Positions 35,501 through 46,453 of a stretch of DNA of 64,000 nucleotides are shown in pieces. Under the pieces are notes generated by a model. That model was not told the origin of the DNA. It made no database searches and saw only the letters and a program-made list of their open reading frames with translations. Each line of letters starts with the position of its first letter. The first letter of the stretch is position 1. Made by a program: the position numbers and the translations under genes. The DNA is from Labrys monachus (GTDB lineage Bacteria; Pseudomonadota; Alphaproteobacteria; Rhizobiales; Labraceae). The stretch spans positions 1,817,501 through 1,881,500 of the forward strand of contig NZ_JAUSVK010000001.1 of the NCBI RefSeq assembly GCF_030814655.1. Reading direction: 5' to 3'.

Positions 35501-36166
35501 GTGATCTGGCTGCACTATCTGCCCGCCCTGCTGAAGGGAGCCGAGGTCACCGCGATCATCGCGCTGGCCTCGACGGCCCTCGGCGCGCTGCTGGCATTCG
35601 CCGCCGGCATCGCCCGGATCGAGGGCAACCGCATCGTATCGTCGGTCGCGCTCGTCTATATCGAGGTTTTCCGCGGCACCTCGCTGCTGGTGCAGCTGTT
35701 CTGGCTCTATTACGCGCTGCCGCTGATCGGCATTTCCTTCGATCCGATGCTGACCGGCATCGTCGGCCTCGCGCTCAATATCGGGGCCTATGGCGCCGAA
35801 GTGGTGCGCGGCGCGCTGGAGGCGGTGCCGCCGCAGCAGCACGAAGCGGCGCGGGCGCTGAATTTCGGGCGGATGCACACGCTCTTGCGCATCTGCCTGC
35901 CGCAGGCGCTCGTCGAGATGATGCCCTCTTTCGGCAATCTCGCCGTGCAGAACCTGAAGGATACCTCGCTGGTCTCGCTGATCACCATCAGCGACCTCGC
36001 CTTCCGGGCGCAGATGCTGCGCAACATCACGCTCGACAGCGTCAGGATCTACACGCTGACGCTCATCGGCTATTTCATCATGGCGCTGGTGCTCACCGCC
36101 TTCATGCGCCGGCTGGAGACGGCGCTGCGGCGCGGCGCCGCCTTCCCCCGCACCGTGCACGGCTGA
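35501..36166 (+). CDS. ehuC: Ectoine ABC transporter permease EhuC
   Basis: Polar amino-acid type permease of 221 aa with the EAA-like loop QHEAARALNFGRMHTLLRICLPQ. GTG 35501 is chosen because AGGAGG lies 6 nt before it; earlier in-frame starts would run through the repeat element. It pairs with EhuD and the EhuA ATPase. Membrane segments span most of the chain (YLPALLKGAEVTAIIALAST, ALVYIEVFRGTSLLVQLFWL). Confidence 0.9.
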   Translation: MIWLHYLPALLKGAEVTAIIALASTALGALLAFAAGIARIEGNRIVSSVALVYIEVFRGTSLLVQLFWLYYALPLIGISFDPMLTGIVGLALNIGAYGAEVVRGALEAVPPQQHEAARALNFGRMHTLLRICLPQALVEMMPSFGNLAVQNLKDTSLVSLITISDLAFRAQMLRNITLDSVRIYTLTLIGYFIMALVLTAFMRRLETALRRGAAFPRTVHG

Positions 36167-36179
36167 GGAGGATGGCGCC

Positions 36180-36872
36180 ATGATGTACGGCTATGCCTGG
36201 GACACCTCCTCCAGCCTCGCTTTCGCCTGGTCGATCCTGCCGATCCTCGGCATCGGCCTGATCGTCACTCTGGAGGCGGCCGCGGCCGGCTTCGTCATCG
36301 CCATGATCCTCGGCCTCGCCTTCGCGCTGCTGCGCCGCAGCCGCATCCGCGCCGTCGCCTGGACGATGGCGGTGGTGATCGAGTTCATCCGCGACACGCC
36401 GCTGCTGATCCAGCTCTTCTTCCTGTATTACGTGCTGCCGGTCTACGGCATCCAGCTGCCTGCCTTCCTGACCGGGGCCCTCGCCCTCGGCCTGCAATAT
36501 TCGGCCTATACGTCGGAGGTCTATCGCGCCGGCCTCGATGCGGTGCCGAGGGGGCAGTGGGAGGCCGCGGTGGCGCTCAACCTGAGCCGGGCCCGCACCT
36601 ACAGGGACATCATCGTGCCGCAGGCAGTGCCGCGCGTCGTCCCGGCGCTCGGCAATTACCTCGTCTCCATGCTCAAGGAGACGCCGGTGCTCTCCGTCGT
36701 CACCGTGCTGGACATGGTCAACCTCGCCAATCTGATCGGCGACCGCACCTTCGAATATCTGGTGCCGCTGTCGCTGGTCGGCCTCATCTTCCTCATCCTC
36801 ACTTTGCTGTGTTCGGCCGGCATCCATGTGCTGGAGCGGGCATTGCCCAAGAGCGGGATCGCCATGCGATGA
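36180..36872 (+). CDS. ehuD: Ectoine ABC transporter permease EhuD
   Basis: Second polar amino-acid permease, 230 aa, with five or so membrane segments and the coupling loop [20 protein letters not shown]. It begins 13 nt after ehuC (ATG 36180, with a second ATG at 36183 possible) and overlaps ehuA by 4 nt. With EhuC it forms the membrane channel for ectoine uptake. Confidence 0.91.
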   Translation: MMYGYAWDTSSSLAFAWSILPILGIGLIVTLEAAAAGFVIAMILGLAFALLRRSRIRAVAWTMAVVIEFIRDTPLLIQLFFLYYVLPVYGIQLPAFLTGALALGLQYSAYTSEVYRAGLDAVPRGQWEAAVALNLSRARTYRDIIVPQAVPRVVPALGNYLVSMLKETPVLSVVTVLDMVNLANLIGDRTFEYLVPLSLVGLIFLILTLLCSAGIHVLERALPKSGIAMR

Positions 36873-37651
36873 CGAATATTGCCCCTCCCGCCGAGCCCAT
36901 CATCCGCTTCAGCAACGTCACCAAGCGGTTCGGCACCCTCACCGTGCTCGACGATTTCAACTTCACCGTCGCCCCCGGCGAGAAGGTGACGCTGATCGGC
37001 CCCTCCGGCTCCGGCAAGTCCACCGTGCTGCGTATCCTGATGACGCTGGAGCCGTTCCAGGAGGGCAAGCTCGAGCTCGGCGGCATCTCCTACCATGAGC
37101 CGAACGGGCGTGGCGCCTTCCGCGCCAGCGAACGGCATCTGCGCCAGATCCGCACCCATGTCGGCATGGTGTTCCAGAGCTTCAACCTGTTCCCGCACAT
37201 GACGGTGCTGCGCAATGTGGTGGAGGCGCCCCTTGCGGTGCTCGGCCTCGCCCGCGCCGAGGCGGAATGCCGCGCCGTCGAGCTGCTTCGCCTGGTCGGC
37301 CTCGCCGACAAGAAGGACCATTATCCGAGCCAACTCTCCGGCGGCCAGCAGCAGCGCGTCGCCATCGCCCGCGCCCTCGCCATGCGGCCCCGCGTGCTGC
37401 TGTTCGACGAGCCGACCTCGGCGCTCGACCCGCAGCTCGTCGGCGAGGTGCTCGGCGTCATCCGCTCGCTCGCCCATGAGCACGACCTCACCATGCTGCT
37501 GGTGACGCACGAGATGCGCTTCGCCCGCGAGGTGTCGGACCGGGTCTGCTTCTTCGACAAGGGCCGCATCGCCGAGCAGGGCGACCCGGAGAAGATCTTC
37601 ACCAGCCCGGAACAGGCGAGGACGCGGGAATTCCTGCAATCGGTGCTGTAA
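36869..37651 (+). CDS. ehuA: Ectoine ABC transporter ATP-binding protein EhuA
   Basis: Single-domain ATPase of 260 aa. Walker A is [15 protein letters not shown], the Q-loop is [16 protein letters not shown], the signature is [19 protein letters not shown] and Walker B is [19 protein letters not shown] 36869 overlaps the ehuD stop. It completes the EhuABCD importer; the order here is B-C-D-A instead of the A-B-C-D order known from sinorhizobia. Confidence 0.92.
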   Translation: MTNIAPPAEPIIRFSNVTKRFGTLTVLDDFNFTVAPGEKVTLIGPSGSGKSTVLRILMTLEPFQEGKLELGGISYHEPNGRGAFRASERHLRQIRTHVGMVFQSFNLFPHMTVLRNVVEAPLAVLGLARAEAECRAVELLRLVGLADKKDHYPSQLSGGQQQRVAIARALAMRPRVLLFDEPTSALDPQLVGEVLGVIRSLAHEHDLTMLLVTHEMRFAREVSDRVCFFDKGRIAEQGDPEKIFTSPEQARTREFLQSVL

Positions 37652-37862
37652 ATCCCGGGTGCGCGGGGGTCTGTCGGCGGGGCAGCGCCGGATCAGGCAC
37701 CGGCCACGTCTCGCCTGCCTCCTTCTTTTCCTCGATGTGCCGACGATCTATCGGCGTCCGCCCCGCGATCCCGAGACTTCGACGGCGCCGGCCGGCCCGA
37801 ACCGAGACCCTCTCGCGCCGGTCCGGCCTAGACTGCCGGCACAGGTCCCCGGAGATGCTTCG

Positions 37863-39359
37863 ATGACAGCCGCGCTTGCGCTCAAACGCCATGTCCACCC
37901 CGCTCTCGGCCGCCTTGCGGACGGGCGGCTGCTGCGGGAGCTCGCTTATGTCGACGGGCGCTGGACGCAGGCGCCGGATGCGGCGAGCTTCGAGGTCCGC
38001 GATCCCTTCTCGGGCATCGTCATCGCCCATGTCGCCGGCCTCGGCGCCGACGACGCCACGCGCGCCGTCGACGCGGCGGCGCGCGCCTTTCCGGCCTGGA
38101 AGGCGCTGGCGCCGCAGGATCGCGCCGGCCGCCTGCGCGCCTGGTACGACCATGTCCGCGCCGCCCGCGAGGACCTTGCTTTGCTGATGACGCTGGAGCA
38201 GGGCAAGCCGCTGGCCGAGAGCCGCGGCGAGATCGACTATGCCGCCTCCTTCATCGAATGGTATGCGGAAGAGGGCAAGCGGGTGAACGCCGAGAGCGTC
38301 ACCAGCCATCTGCCCGGCGCCCATATGATGGTGTCGCGCGAGCCGCTCGGCGTCGCCGCGCTGCTGACGCCCTGGAACTTTCCCTCCGCCATGCTGACCC
38401 GCAAGGCTGCGGCGGCGCTCGCCGCCGGCTGCACCGTCGTCGCCCATCCCTCGTCCTACACGCCGCTCTCGGCGCTCGCTCTGGCCGAACTGGCCGAGCG
38501 GGCCGACATTCCGGCCGGTGTCTTCAACGTCGTCACCGGCGCGGCGGCGCCGATCGCGGCAAGGCTGTGCGCCGATGCGCGGGTGCGGGCGGTGAGCTTC
38601 ACCGGCTCCACGCAGATCGGCCGCCTCATCGCCGGCCAATGCGCGCCGACGGTCAAGCGGCTGGTGATGGAACTCGGCGGCAATGCGCCGCTGATCGTGT
38701 TCGACGATGCCGAACTCGGCAAGGCGGTCGAGATCGCCCTGAGCGCCAAATTCGCGACCTCCGGCCAGGACTGCCTCGCCGCCAACCGCATCTATGTGCA
38801 GCGCGCGCTCTATCCGGCCTTCTGCGCCGCCTTCGCCGAGCGCATCGCCGCGCTGAAGGTCGGCGGCGGCCTGGAGGAGGGCGTCGAGATCGGCCCGCTG
38901 ATGCATGAGCGCGCTGTGGCGCGTACCCGGGAGCGCATCGAGGACGCCCTCGCGCGCGGCGCGCGGCGTCTGGTCGGCGGCGAAGCCGCGCCCGGCCCGC
39001 TCTTCGTGATGCCGACGCTGCTCGCGGACGTGCCCGACGCTGCCGCGATCATGCAGGAGGAAGCCTTCGCGCCGGTCGCCTGCGTCACGTCCTTCGACAC
39101 CGAAGCCGAGGTGACGGCGCGCGCCAACGCCACCGAATACGGCCTCGTCGCCTATGTCGTCACCTGCGACAACGCCCGGGCGCTCCGCATGAGCCGGGCG
39201 CTCGACTACGGCATGGTGGCGATCAACCGCGTCAAGCTCACGGGCGCGCCGATCCCCTTCGGCGGCGTCAAGCAGTCGGGCCTCGGACGCGAAGGCTCCC
39301 GCCACGGGCTCGAAGCCTTCACCGACCTCAAATACACCTGCCTCGACCTCGCTTCCTGA
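37863..39359 (+). CDS. doeC: Aldehyde dehydrogenase DoeC (aspartate-semialdehyde oxidation)
   Basis: NAD(P)-dependent aldehyde dehydrogenase of 498 aa related to succinate-semialdehyde dehydrogenases. The Rossmann part has TPWNFPSAMLTRKAAAALAA, FTGSTQIGRL, the catalytic Glu in VMELGGNAPLIVFDDA and nucleophilic Cys in TSGQDCLAANR. In ectoine degradation DoeC oxidises L-aspartate beta-semialdehyde to aspartate. A 211-nt gap separates it from ehuA, so it may have its own promoter; doeD follows 11 nt later. Confidence 0.88.
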   Translation: MTAALALKRHVHPALGRLADGRLLRELAYVDGRWTQAPDAASFEVRDPFSGIVIAHVAGLGADDATRAVDAAARAFPAWKALAPQDRAGRLRAWYDHVRAAREDLALLMTLEQGKPLAESRGEIDYAASFIEWYAEEGKRVNAESVTSHLPGAHMMVSREPLGVAALLTPWNFPSAMLTRKAAAALAAGCTVVAHPSSYTPLSALALAELAERADIPAGVFNVVTGAAAPIAARLCADARVRAVSFTGSTQIGRLIAGQCAPTVKRLVMELGGNAPLIVFDDAELGKAVEIALSAKFATSGQDCLAANRIYVQRALYPAFCAAFAERIAALKVGGGLEEGVEIGPLMHERAVARTRERIEDALARGARRLVGGEAAPGPLFVMPTLLADVPDAAAIMQEEAFAPVACVTSFDTEAEVTARANATEYGLVAYVVTCDNARALRMSRALDYGMVAINRVKLTGAPIPFGGVKQSGLGREGSRHGLEAFTDLKYTCLDLAS

Positions 39360-39370
39360 AAGGAGCCGGC

Positions 39371-40753
39371 ATGCTCGACCACACCTTGTCCGACAATGAA
39401 CTGACCGCCTGGGACCGCGATCACTTCTTCCACCCCTCCACCCACATGGCGCAGCATGCGCGCGGCGAGATGCCGAACCGCATCGTCACCGGCGGGGAGG
39501 GCGTCTATATCGTCGACCGCGCCGGCAAGCGCAGCCTCGACGCCTTCGCCGGCCTCTATTGCGTCAATGTCGGCTATGGCCGGAAGAAGATCACAGACGC
39601 CATCGCCGAGCAGGCGGCGGCGCTGCCCTATTACCACGCCTATGTGGGCCATGGCTCCGAGCCCTCGATCCGCCTTGCCAAGATGATCATCGATCGGGCT
39701 CCGGCCGGCATGAGCCGCGTCTTCTTCGGCCTGTCGGGCTCGGACGCCAACGAGACCAACATCAAGCTCGTCTGGTACGTCAACAATGTGCTCGGCCGCC
39801 CAGAAAAGAAGAAGGTCATCTCGCGCTGGCGCGGCTATCACGGCTCCGGCCTGATGTCGGGCAGCCTCACCGGCCTCGCCGCCTTCCACACTCTGTTCGA
39901 CCTGCCCAAGCCGCCGATCCTGCACACGGAAGCGCCCTATTTCTTCCGCCGGCCCGACCGGTCGCAGGACGAGGAGCAGTTCTCGCAATATTGCGCCGAC
40001 AAGCTGGAGGGGATGATCCTGAGCGAGGGGCCGGACACCATCGCCGCCTTCATCGGCGAGCCGGTGCTCGGCACCGGCGGCATCGTGCCGCCGCCCAAGG
40101 GCTATTGGGACAGGATCCAGGCCGTGCTGGCCAAATACGACATCCTCCTGATCGCCGACGAGGTCATCACCGGCTTCGGCCGTCTCGGCTCGATGTTCGG
40201 CTCCGATCATTACGGCATGAAGCCGGACCTGATCACCATCGCCAAGGGGCTGACCTCGGCCTATGCGCCGCTTTCCGGCGTGATCGTGTCGGAGAAGGTC
40301 TGGCGCATCCTGGAGAGGGGCTCGGACGAATTCGGCGCCATCGGCCATGGCTGGACCTATTCCTCCCATCCGCTCTGCGCGGCGGCCGGCGTCGCCAATC
40401 TCGAAGTGGTCGACGAGATGGACCTCGTCGCCAATGCGCGCGATGTCGGCGCCTATTTCAGGAAAGGGCTGGCGGATGCGGTGGGCGGCCACCGCCATGT
40501 CGGCGAGGTGCGCGGCGAGGGGCTGCTGGCGGCGGTCGAGTTCGTCCGGGATCGCGACGACCGCGCCTTCTTCGATGCGTCCGAGAAGGTCGGGCCGCGC
40601 GTCGTCGCCAGGCTGCTGGAGACCGGCGTCATCGGCCGCGCCATGCCGCAGGGCGACATCCTCGGCTTCGCCCCGCCGCTGTGCCTGACGCGCGAGGAGG
40701 CCGACATCGTGGTGGAGGCGACACAGAAGGCGGTGAGGGACGTGCTGGGGTGA
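39371..40753 (+). CDS. doeD: Diaminobutyrate aminotransferase DoeD (class III)
   Basis: PLP-dependent aminotransferase of 460 aa, class III fold. PLP Lys is in LITIAKGLTSAYAPLSG, the preceding Asp in LLIADEVITGFGRLGSMFG, and glycine-rich phosphate contacts in GLSGSDANETNIKLVWY. It transaminates L-2,4-diaminobutyrate to aspartate semialdehyde in ectoine breakdown. It follows doeC in the same operon. A generic omega-aminotransferase is the fallback call. Confidence 0.88.
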   Translation: MLDHTLSDNELTAWDRDHFFHPSTHMAQHARGEMPNRIVTGGEGVYIVDRAGKRSLDAFAGLYCVNVGYGRKKITDAIAEQAAALPYYHAYVGHGSEPSIRLAKMIIDRAPAGMSRVFFGLSGSDANETNIKLVWYVNNVLGRPEKKKVISRWRGYHGSGLMSGSLTGLAAFHTLFDLPKPPILHTEAPYFFRRPDRSQDEEQFSQYCADKLEGMILSEGPDTIAAFIGEPVLGTGGIVPPPKGYWDRIQAVLAKYDILLIADEVITGFGRLGSMFGSDHYGMKPDLITIAKGLTSAYAPLSGVIVSEKVWRILERGSDEFGAIGHGWTYSSHPLCAAAGVANLEVVDEMDLVANARDVGAYFRKGLADAVGGHRHVGEVRGEGLLAAVEFVRDRDDRAFFDASEKVGPRVVARLLETGVIGRAMPQGDILGFAPPLCLTREEADIVVEATQKAVRDVLG

Positions 40754-40814
40754 GTCGGTAACGCCCAGCGGGGACCTTTGTCTCAAGCGGCATTTCGGGC
40801 CGGGCTTGGCGCGG

Positions 40815-40961
40815 CCCCTTACCTCTATCTTCTTCCCGCTTGCGGGGAGAGGGGACTTCCGTGTCGCGACAGGTCGGCGAGGCTCTCGTCTCGCAGAACC
40901 GTCGCGACGCTGCCGTCCCTTCGCCCCGCATTTGCGGGGAGAAGGTGCGGATGAGGGGCTG
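40815..40961. repeat. Paired hairpin repeat, family B copy 3
   Basis: The left module is CCCGCTTGCGGGGAGAGG and the right is CCCCGCATTTGCGGGGAGAAGG followed by GGATGAGGGGC. It occupies most of the gap between the convergent doeD and sugar ATPase genes. Confidence 0.75.
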
Positions 40962-41003
40962 CGCGAGCGAAATCCATGAGGGGGAGATGTCCGATCCAGT
41001 CCT

Positions 41004-42086
<1,083 letters not shown>

Positions 42087-42114
42087 GCTTCGCCTCGCTT
42101 TTTCGGATGAATGC

Positions 42115-42939
42115 TCAAGCCACCAGGGAACGCAGGGTCTCGCGGTTGCGCCGCACGGCGGCTGCCGGATCGGCCGCCGCCACCTCCGATTCCTCCTCCA
42201 GCACCAGCCAGCCGTTGAAATTCGGCGCGGCCGCGACGACATCGACGACGGCGGGCACGTCGCAGACGCCGTCGCCCAGCATCGCCCAGTGGCCGGCCGC
42301 ATCGACATCCTTCAGATGCAGATAGCGGATGCGGTCGCTGTAGGTGCGCAGCGTGTCGAGGATGTCCTGGTGGCCGCGCAGGATATGGCCGGTATCCGGC
42401 ACCCAGCCGACCAGAGCCGGGTCGAGCAGCGCCATCATGGTGTCGTATTCCTCGCGCGTGCCGAGCAGCGTGTTGTGGTGCGAGCTCGGATGGACGGCGA
42501 CGTCGACCCCGGCACGCCGGCCCTTCTCGCCGGCGGCGTTGTAGAGCCGGGCGGCCGCCGCGAACTTGTCCGCCGCCGGGCCGGGCGACATCACCGTGGC
42601 GCTGCCGAGCGAGAGCAGGGCGCCGGGGAAATGCGCGACGAAGCCGAGCGCCCGCTCGATGGCGGCGAGATCGGCGTCGAAGGCGTCGGGCTCGGTGAAG
42701 CCGCTGTCGCTGCCGCAGGCGAAGGCGACCAGCGTCAGCCCGTGCCGGGCGAGCGCATCGGCGAAGGGCCCCGGCCGATCGGCGTAGTGGCCGATCATCG
42801 TGTCGGTGATCTCGATGCCGGCATAGCCGCCCGCTGCGATGGCGCGCAGCAGATCGTCGGCATCGCCGGTCCAGCGGTCGCCGAGCATTTCCCAGGTATA
42901 GGTCTGGCATCCGGCCTTGAGCATGGGGTCTCTCTTCAT
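42115..42939 (-). CDS. Sugar phosphate isomerase/epimerase-family protein (IolE-like)
   Basis: Xylose-isomerase-like TIM barrel of 274 aa. Metal and catalytic positions lie in GVDVAVHPSSHHNTLLG, VGWVPDTGHILRGHQD, IRYLHLKDVDAAGHW and GWLVLEEESE, an arrangement close to inosose dehydratases and 3-keto-sugar isomerases. It is placed inside a sugar importer operon, so it probably acts on the imported sugar, perhaps after oxidation by the Gfo/Idh/MocA enzyme. The first ATG at 42939 is given; ATG 42924 (MLKAGCQTYTWEML) is equally likely. Confidence 0.85.
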   Translation of the reverse strand: MKRDPMLKAGCQTYTWEMLGDRWTGDADDLLRAIAAGGYAGIEITDTMIGHYADRPGPFADALARHGLTLVAFACGSDSGFTEPDAFDADLAAIERALGFVAHFPGALLSLGSATVMSPGPAADKFAAAARLYNAAGEKGRRAGVDVAVHPSSHHNTLLGTREEYDTMMALLDPALVGWVPDTGHILRGHQDILDTLRTYSDRIRYLHLKDVDAAGHWAMLGDGVCDVPAVVDVVAAAPNFNGWLVLEEESEVAAADPAAAVRRNRETLRSLVA

Positions 42940-42981
42940 AAGGTATGGATAGGGGTGGGTAAGCGGACGACGGATGTGTCT

Positions 42982-43121
42982 CCTTCTCCCGGTTGGGAGA
43001 AGGTCCCGGCAGGGGGATGAGGGCTACCGCTAAGGAAATAATCCGAGAAAAATGCGCTTGGTCTTGGATCGTCAGACCCTCATCCGGCGCTACGCGCCAC
43101 CTTCTCCCGTCTGGGAGAAGG
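42982..43121. repeat. Paired hairpin repeat, family A copy 2
   Basis: The left module is CCTTCTCCCGGTTGGGAGAAGG with GGGGGATGAGGG. The right module is CCCTCATCCGGCGCTACGCGCC with CCTTCTCCC...GGGAGAAGG. It separates the isomerase from the permease gene in the same operon and could attenuate transcription. Confidence 0.75.
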
Positions 43122-43149
43122 ACAAGCGCGCTATTGCGGAAGCCGCCCC

Positions 43150-43983
43150 TCATTCCTTCACCGCGCCCTGGGTCAGGCCCTCGATGATGTGGCGCTGGAA
43201 GAACAGCACCAGCAGGATCAGGGGGACCGTCACCACCACCGAAGCCGCCGCGATGTCGCCCCAGGGCACGTAATAGAGATTGGTGAAATTGGCGATGCCG
43301 ACGGGGATGGTCTGGTGCTCGATGGTGGAGGTGAAGGCGAGGGCGAACATGAATTCGTTCCACGCCGCGATGAAGGCGAGGAGCCCGGTCGTCACCAGGC
43401 CCGGCAGCGACATCGGCAGGACGATGCGCAGGAACAGGCCGATGGCGCCGACGCCGTCCATGCGGGCGGCCTCGTCGATCTCGCGCGGCAGCGTCTCGAA
43501 ATAGCCGAACAGCACCCAGGTCACCAGCGGCAGGCCGAGGGCGAGATAGGTGATGACGAGGCCGGCATAGGTATCGAGCAGGCCGAGATCGGAGGCGAGC
43601 AGATAGAGCGGCCCGACGATGGCGATCTGGGGAAACATCGAGACCGACAGCACGACGCCGAGCACGCCGAACCGGCCCTTGATCTCCAGCCGCGACAGCG
43701 AGAAGGCGGCGAGCGCGCCGATGGCCAGACAGAGCAGCGTCGTCAGCCCGGCGACGATGATCGAATTGAGCACATAGAGCTGGAATTGCTTGACGACGAA
43801 GACGTTGGTGTAGTGCTGGATCGTCGCCGGCGACGGCCAGAAGGTGGGAATGGCCTCCGTCAAGGCGCGGTCGAGCTGCAGCGAGGTCGACACCTGCCAG
43901 ATGAACGGCCCGGCCGACCAGATGAAGATCAGGGCGGCCCCGACATAGACGACGGCCAGGCGCAGGGTCTCGCGGATCGTCAT
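43150..43983 (-). CDS. Sugar ABC transporter permease (MalG type)
   Basis: CUT1 permease of 277 aa, six predicted helices. The EAA loop is EIDEAARMDGVGAIGLFLRIVLPM, and the C-terminus FFQRHIIEGLTQGAVKE is typical for MalG. It overlaps the MalF-type gene by 4 nt. It works with the 43980 and 41004 subunits and the Tat-exported receptor. Confidence 0.92.
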   Translation of the reverse strand: MTIRETLRLAVVYVGAALIFIWSAGPFIWQVSTSLQLDRALTEAIPTFWPSPATIQHYTNVFVVKQFQLYVLNSIIVAGLTTLLCLAIGALAAFSLSRLEIKGRFGVLGVVLSVSMFPQIAIVGPLYLLASDLGLLDTYAGLVITYLALGLPLVTWVLFGYFETLPREIDEAARMDGVGAIGLFLRIVLPMSLPGLVTTGLLAFIAAWNEFMFALAFTSTIEHQTIPVGIANFTNLYYVPWGDIAAASVVVTVPLILLVLFFQRHIIEGLTQGAVKE

Positions 43984-44903
43984 CCGTGCCTCCGCAATTG
44001 CCGCACGATGAAGATGCCGAAACCGATGGCGATCACCGTCTCGGTCAGGAACATCGCCGTCGACAGCGCCGAGCCGTAACCGAACTGCAAAGTGGAGAAC
44101 AGCGTCTTGTAACTGAGGGTCGACAGCGTTTCCGTCGAGTCGGCCGGGCCGCCGCCGGTGAGCACATAGACGAGGTCGAAGATGCGGAAGGCGTCGAGCG
44201 CCCGGAACATGCCGGCGATCAGCAGGGTCGGGAACAGCAGCGGCAGCCGGACATGCCAGAAGATGCGCCATGCACCGGCGCCGTCCATGCGGGCCGCCTC
44301 GGTGAGGGAACGGGGGATGGTCTGCAGGCCGGCGAGCAGCAGCAGGGCCATGAAGGGTGCGGTCTTCCAGACGTCGGCGATGATGATGGTGTCGAGCGCG
44401 CGGTCGACCGAGCCGTACCAGTTGACGTTGCCCTGGATCAGCCCGGCCGAATGCAGGAGATAGTTGACGAGCCCGTGCTGCCCGTCGAACAGCCAGCCGA
44501 ACATCTTCGAGGTCACCACCGTCGGCATCGCCCAGGGCACGAGCATCGCCGCGCGCACCAGGGAGCGGCCGGCGAAGGGCTCGAACAGGAGGAGCGCCAT
44601 GCCGAGGCCGAGCACCGTCTCGGCGACCGTCGAGACGCCGGTGAACAGCATGGTGTGCCGCCACGCGTTCCAGAAGGCGTCGTCCGCCCACAGCGTCCGG
44701 TAATTGGCGAGACCGACGAAGGCGTTCTCCTGCGTGACCAGCGAGGTGTTGGTCAGCGACAGCCAGGCGCCGTTGAGGATCGGATACACCGACACGGCCC
44801 CGAGCGAGACGAACAGCGGCAGCAGCAGCAGCCACGGCGTCAGCTCGAGGGACCGGAGGCCGGCGCCGAAGGACGGGCCGGCCTCGGAGGCGGAAGACGG
44901 CAT
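43980..44903 (-). CDS. Sugar ABC transporter permease (MalF type)
   Basis: CUT1 permease of about 307 aa with EAA loop TEAARMDGAGAWRIFWHVRLP and LTPWLLLLPLFVSLGAVSVY as first helix. ATG 44903 is chosen because it lies just beyond the binding-protein stop; an upstream in-frame ATG (44939) would overlap that gene by 32 nt. It pairs with the MalG-type subunit. Confidence 0.9.
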   Translation of the reverse strand: MPSSASEAGPSFGAGLRSLELTPWLLLLPLFVSLGAVSVYPILNGAWLSLTNTSLVTQENAFVGLANYRTLWADDAFWNAWRHTMLFTGVSTVAETVLGLGMALLLFEPFAGRSLVRAAMLVPWAMPTVVTSKMFGWLFDGQHGLVNYLLHSAGLIQGNVNWYGSVDRALDTIIIADVWKTAPFMALLLLAGLQTIPRSLTEAARMDGAGAWRIFWHVRLPLLFPTLLIAGMFRALDAFRIFDLVYVLTGGGPADSTETLSTLSYKTLFSTLQFGYGSALSTAMFLTETVIAIGFGIFIVRQLRRHG

Positions 44904-44907
44904 CACG

Positions 44908-46257
44908 TCATGCCGCGACGATGCTGGTGATCTTTGCATTCGCTGCGTCGAGTTCGGCCTTGATGTTGCCGGTGACCAGTGCCTTGGACACGCCGGACTG
45001 GATGGCGAGGGTGACCTGCGCGTATTTCGGCGTGACCGGGCGGGGCGTCGCCCCGGTGAACACCGATTTGAGCTGCTTCATGAAGGGCTGCTCCTTGCCG
45101 AGCTGGGCATCCTCGAAGACTTCGGGCCGCGTCGGCGCGATGCCGAGCTGCAGGGCGAAATGCAGCTGGGTGGCCGGCGAGGACATCCAGGTGAGGAAGT
45201 CGATCGCCGCCTCGCGGTTCTTGGTGGCGGCGTTGACGCCGTACTGGTAGCCGCCGAGGCAGGCCGCGCTCTTGCCGCCGGCGAAATGGGGCAGGGGCAC
45301 GACGCCGACCTTGCCGGCGACCGAGGAGGCGGAGGGGTCCTGCGCGATGCCGTAGACATAGGACCAGTTGCGCAGGAAGGCGGCGCGGCCGGCGGTGAAG
45401 GGCTGGCGCGAGGGCTCCTCGTCCCAGCTCAGCACGTCGGAGGGGCTGATCTTCGACTTGTTGATGGTGTCGGCCAGGAACTGCACCGCGGCGACGGCCT
45501 TCTCGTCGTTGAGGGTGCCGCTCCTGCCGTCCGCCGAGAGGATCGAGCCGCCATTGGAGGCGATGACCTCGACGAGGTCGCAGACCAGGACTTCGGCCTG
45601 CTTGCCCTGCCACAGATAGCCGAAATCGGCCTTGCCGGACTTCTGGATCGCCTGCGCCGTGGCGACGAGATCGTCCCAGGTCTCGGGCGGCTTGGCGCCG
45701 ATGCCCTCGAGCAGGTCCGTCCGGTAATAGAGCATGCCGGAATCGACATACCAGGGCAGGGCCGTCAGCTTGTCCTTGTAGGTGCAGGCGGCCACCGTGC
45801 CGGGGAAGAACTGGGAGCGGACGGAGGCATCGAAATACTGGTCGAGCGCCAGCGCCCAGCCGGCGCCGGCGAATTCGGCGATCCAGACGACGTCCTGCGT
45901 GAAGACGTCGGGCGTGCCGGTGCGCCGGGCGAGTTGCTGCACCAGCGCCTGGTGCACCTCGGTCGACGAACTCGGCGGCGGCAGCTCGACATAGGTGACG
46001 TGGACCTTGCTCTGCGCCTGGTTGTAGGCGTCGACGACCTGCGCCATCGTCTCCTTGCCGAAGAACTTGGCGCTGGCGAAGGTGATCTCGGTCCGGCCGG
46101 CGGCACGGGCGCGGACCGGCCTGCCAAGCGCGAGGGCGCCGGCGGCGAGGCCCGTGCCGAGCAGGAATTTTCGCCGGTCGGTGAGTATGTCCAGGGACTT
46201 CGCGAGGGGCGCTGTGGCTTCAGCGCCCGGAACCAAACCAGATTGGCCGTCCGACAT
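44908..46257 (-). CDS. Sugar ABC transporter solute-binding protein, Tat exported
   Basis: Extracellular family-1 receptor of 449 aa. The N-terminus has a twin-arginine signal (TDRRKFLLGTGLAAGALALG). ATG 46257 follows GGGAGG at about 7 nt. The mature chain shows GYLWQGKQAEVLVCDLVEVI and LGGYQYGVNAATKNREAAID, common in sugar receptors. It leads the operon, and a palindrome (46277-46292) sits in its promoter region opposite the Gfo/Idh/MocA gene. Confidence 0.9.
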   Translation of the reverse strand: MSDGQSGLVPGAEATAPLAKSLDILTDRRKFLLGTGLAAGALALGRPVRARAAGRTEITFASAKFFGKETMAQVVDAYNQAQSKVHVTYVELPPPSSSTEVHQALVQQLARRTGTPDVFTQDVVWIAEFAGAGWALALDQYFDASVRSQFFPGTVAACTYKDKLTALPWYVDSGMLYYRTDLLEGIGAKPPETWDDLVATAQAIQKSGKADFGYLWQGKQAEVLVCDLVEVIASNGGSILSADGRSGTLNDEKAVAAVQFLADTINKSKISPSDVLSWDEEPSRQPFTAGRAAFLRNWSYVYGIAQDPSASSVAGKVGVVPLPHFAGGKSAACLGGYQYGVNAATKNREAAIDFLTWMSSPATQLHFALQLGIAPTRPEVFEDAQLGKEQPFMKQLKSVFTGATPRPVTPKYAQVTLAIQSGVSKALVTGNIKAELDAANAKITSIVAA

Positions 46258-46276
46258 GTCAAGTCCTCCCTGAGTT

Positions 46277-46292
46277 CGGTGAGATATCACCG
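46277..46292. promoter_or_regulatory. Candidate operator between sugar importer and Gfo/Idh/MocA genes
   Basis: CGGTGA-GATA-TCACCG, a perfect 6-bp inverted repeat, lies 20 nt upstream of the binding-protein start in a 196-nt divergent region. The nearby DeoR-type regulator is a possible ligand; this is inference. Confidence 0.4.
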
Positions 46293-46453
46293 TTTATTTT
46301 GTGACATGTTTTGCCAACCCGCGTGCCGCGTCAAGCGGATAGTTGCATCTTTGTGCGTGATTTTTCGCTTTCTTGCTTGAGGGGTGGAGTTTGCTGGCAT
46401 AAAAGGGCAAAATTGATCAAAAAGTTGCGAAGCAAATTGGGAGGAACTGGGCA

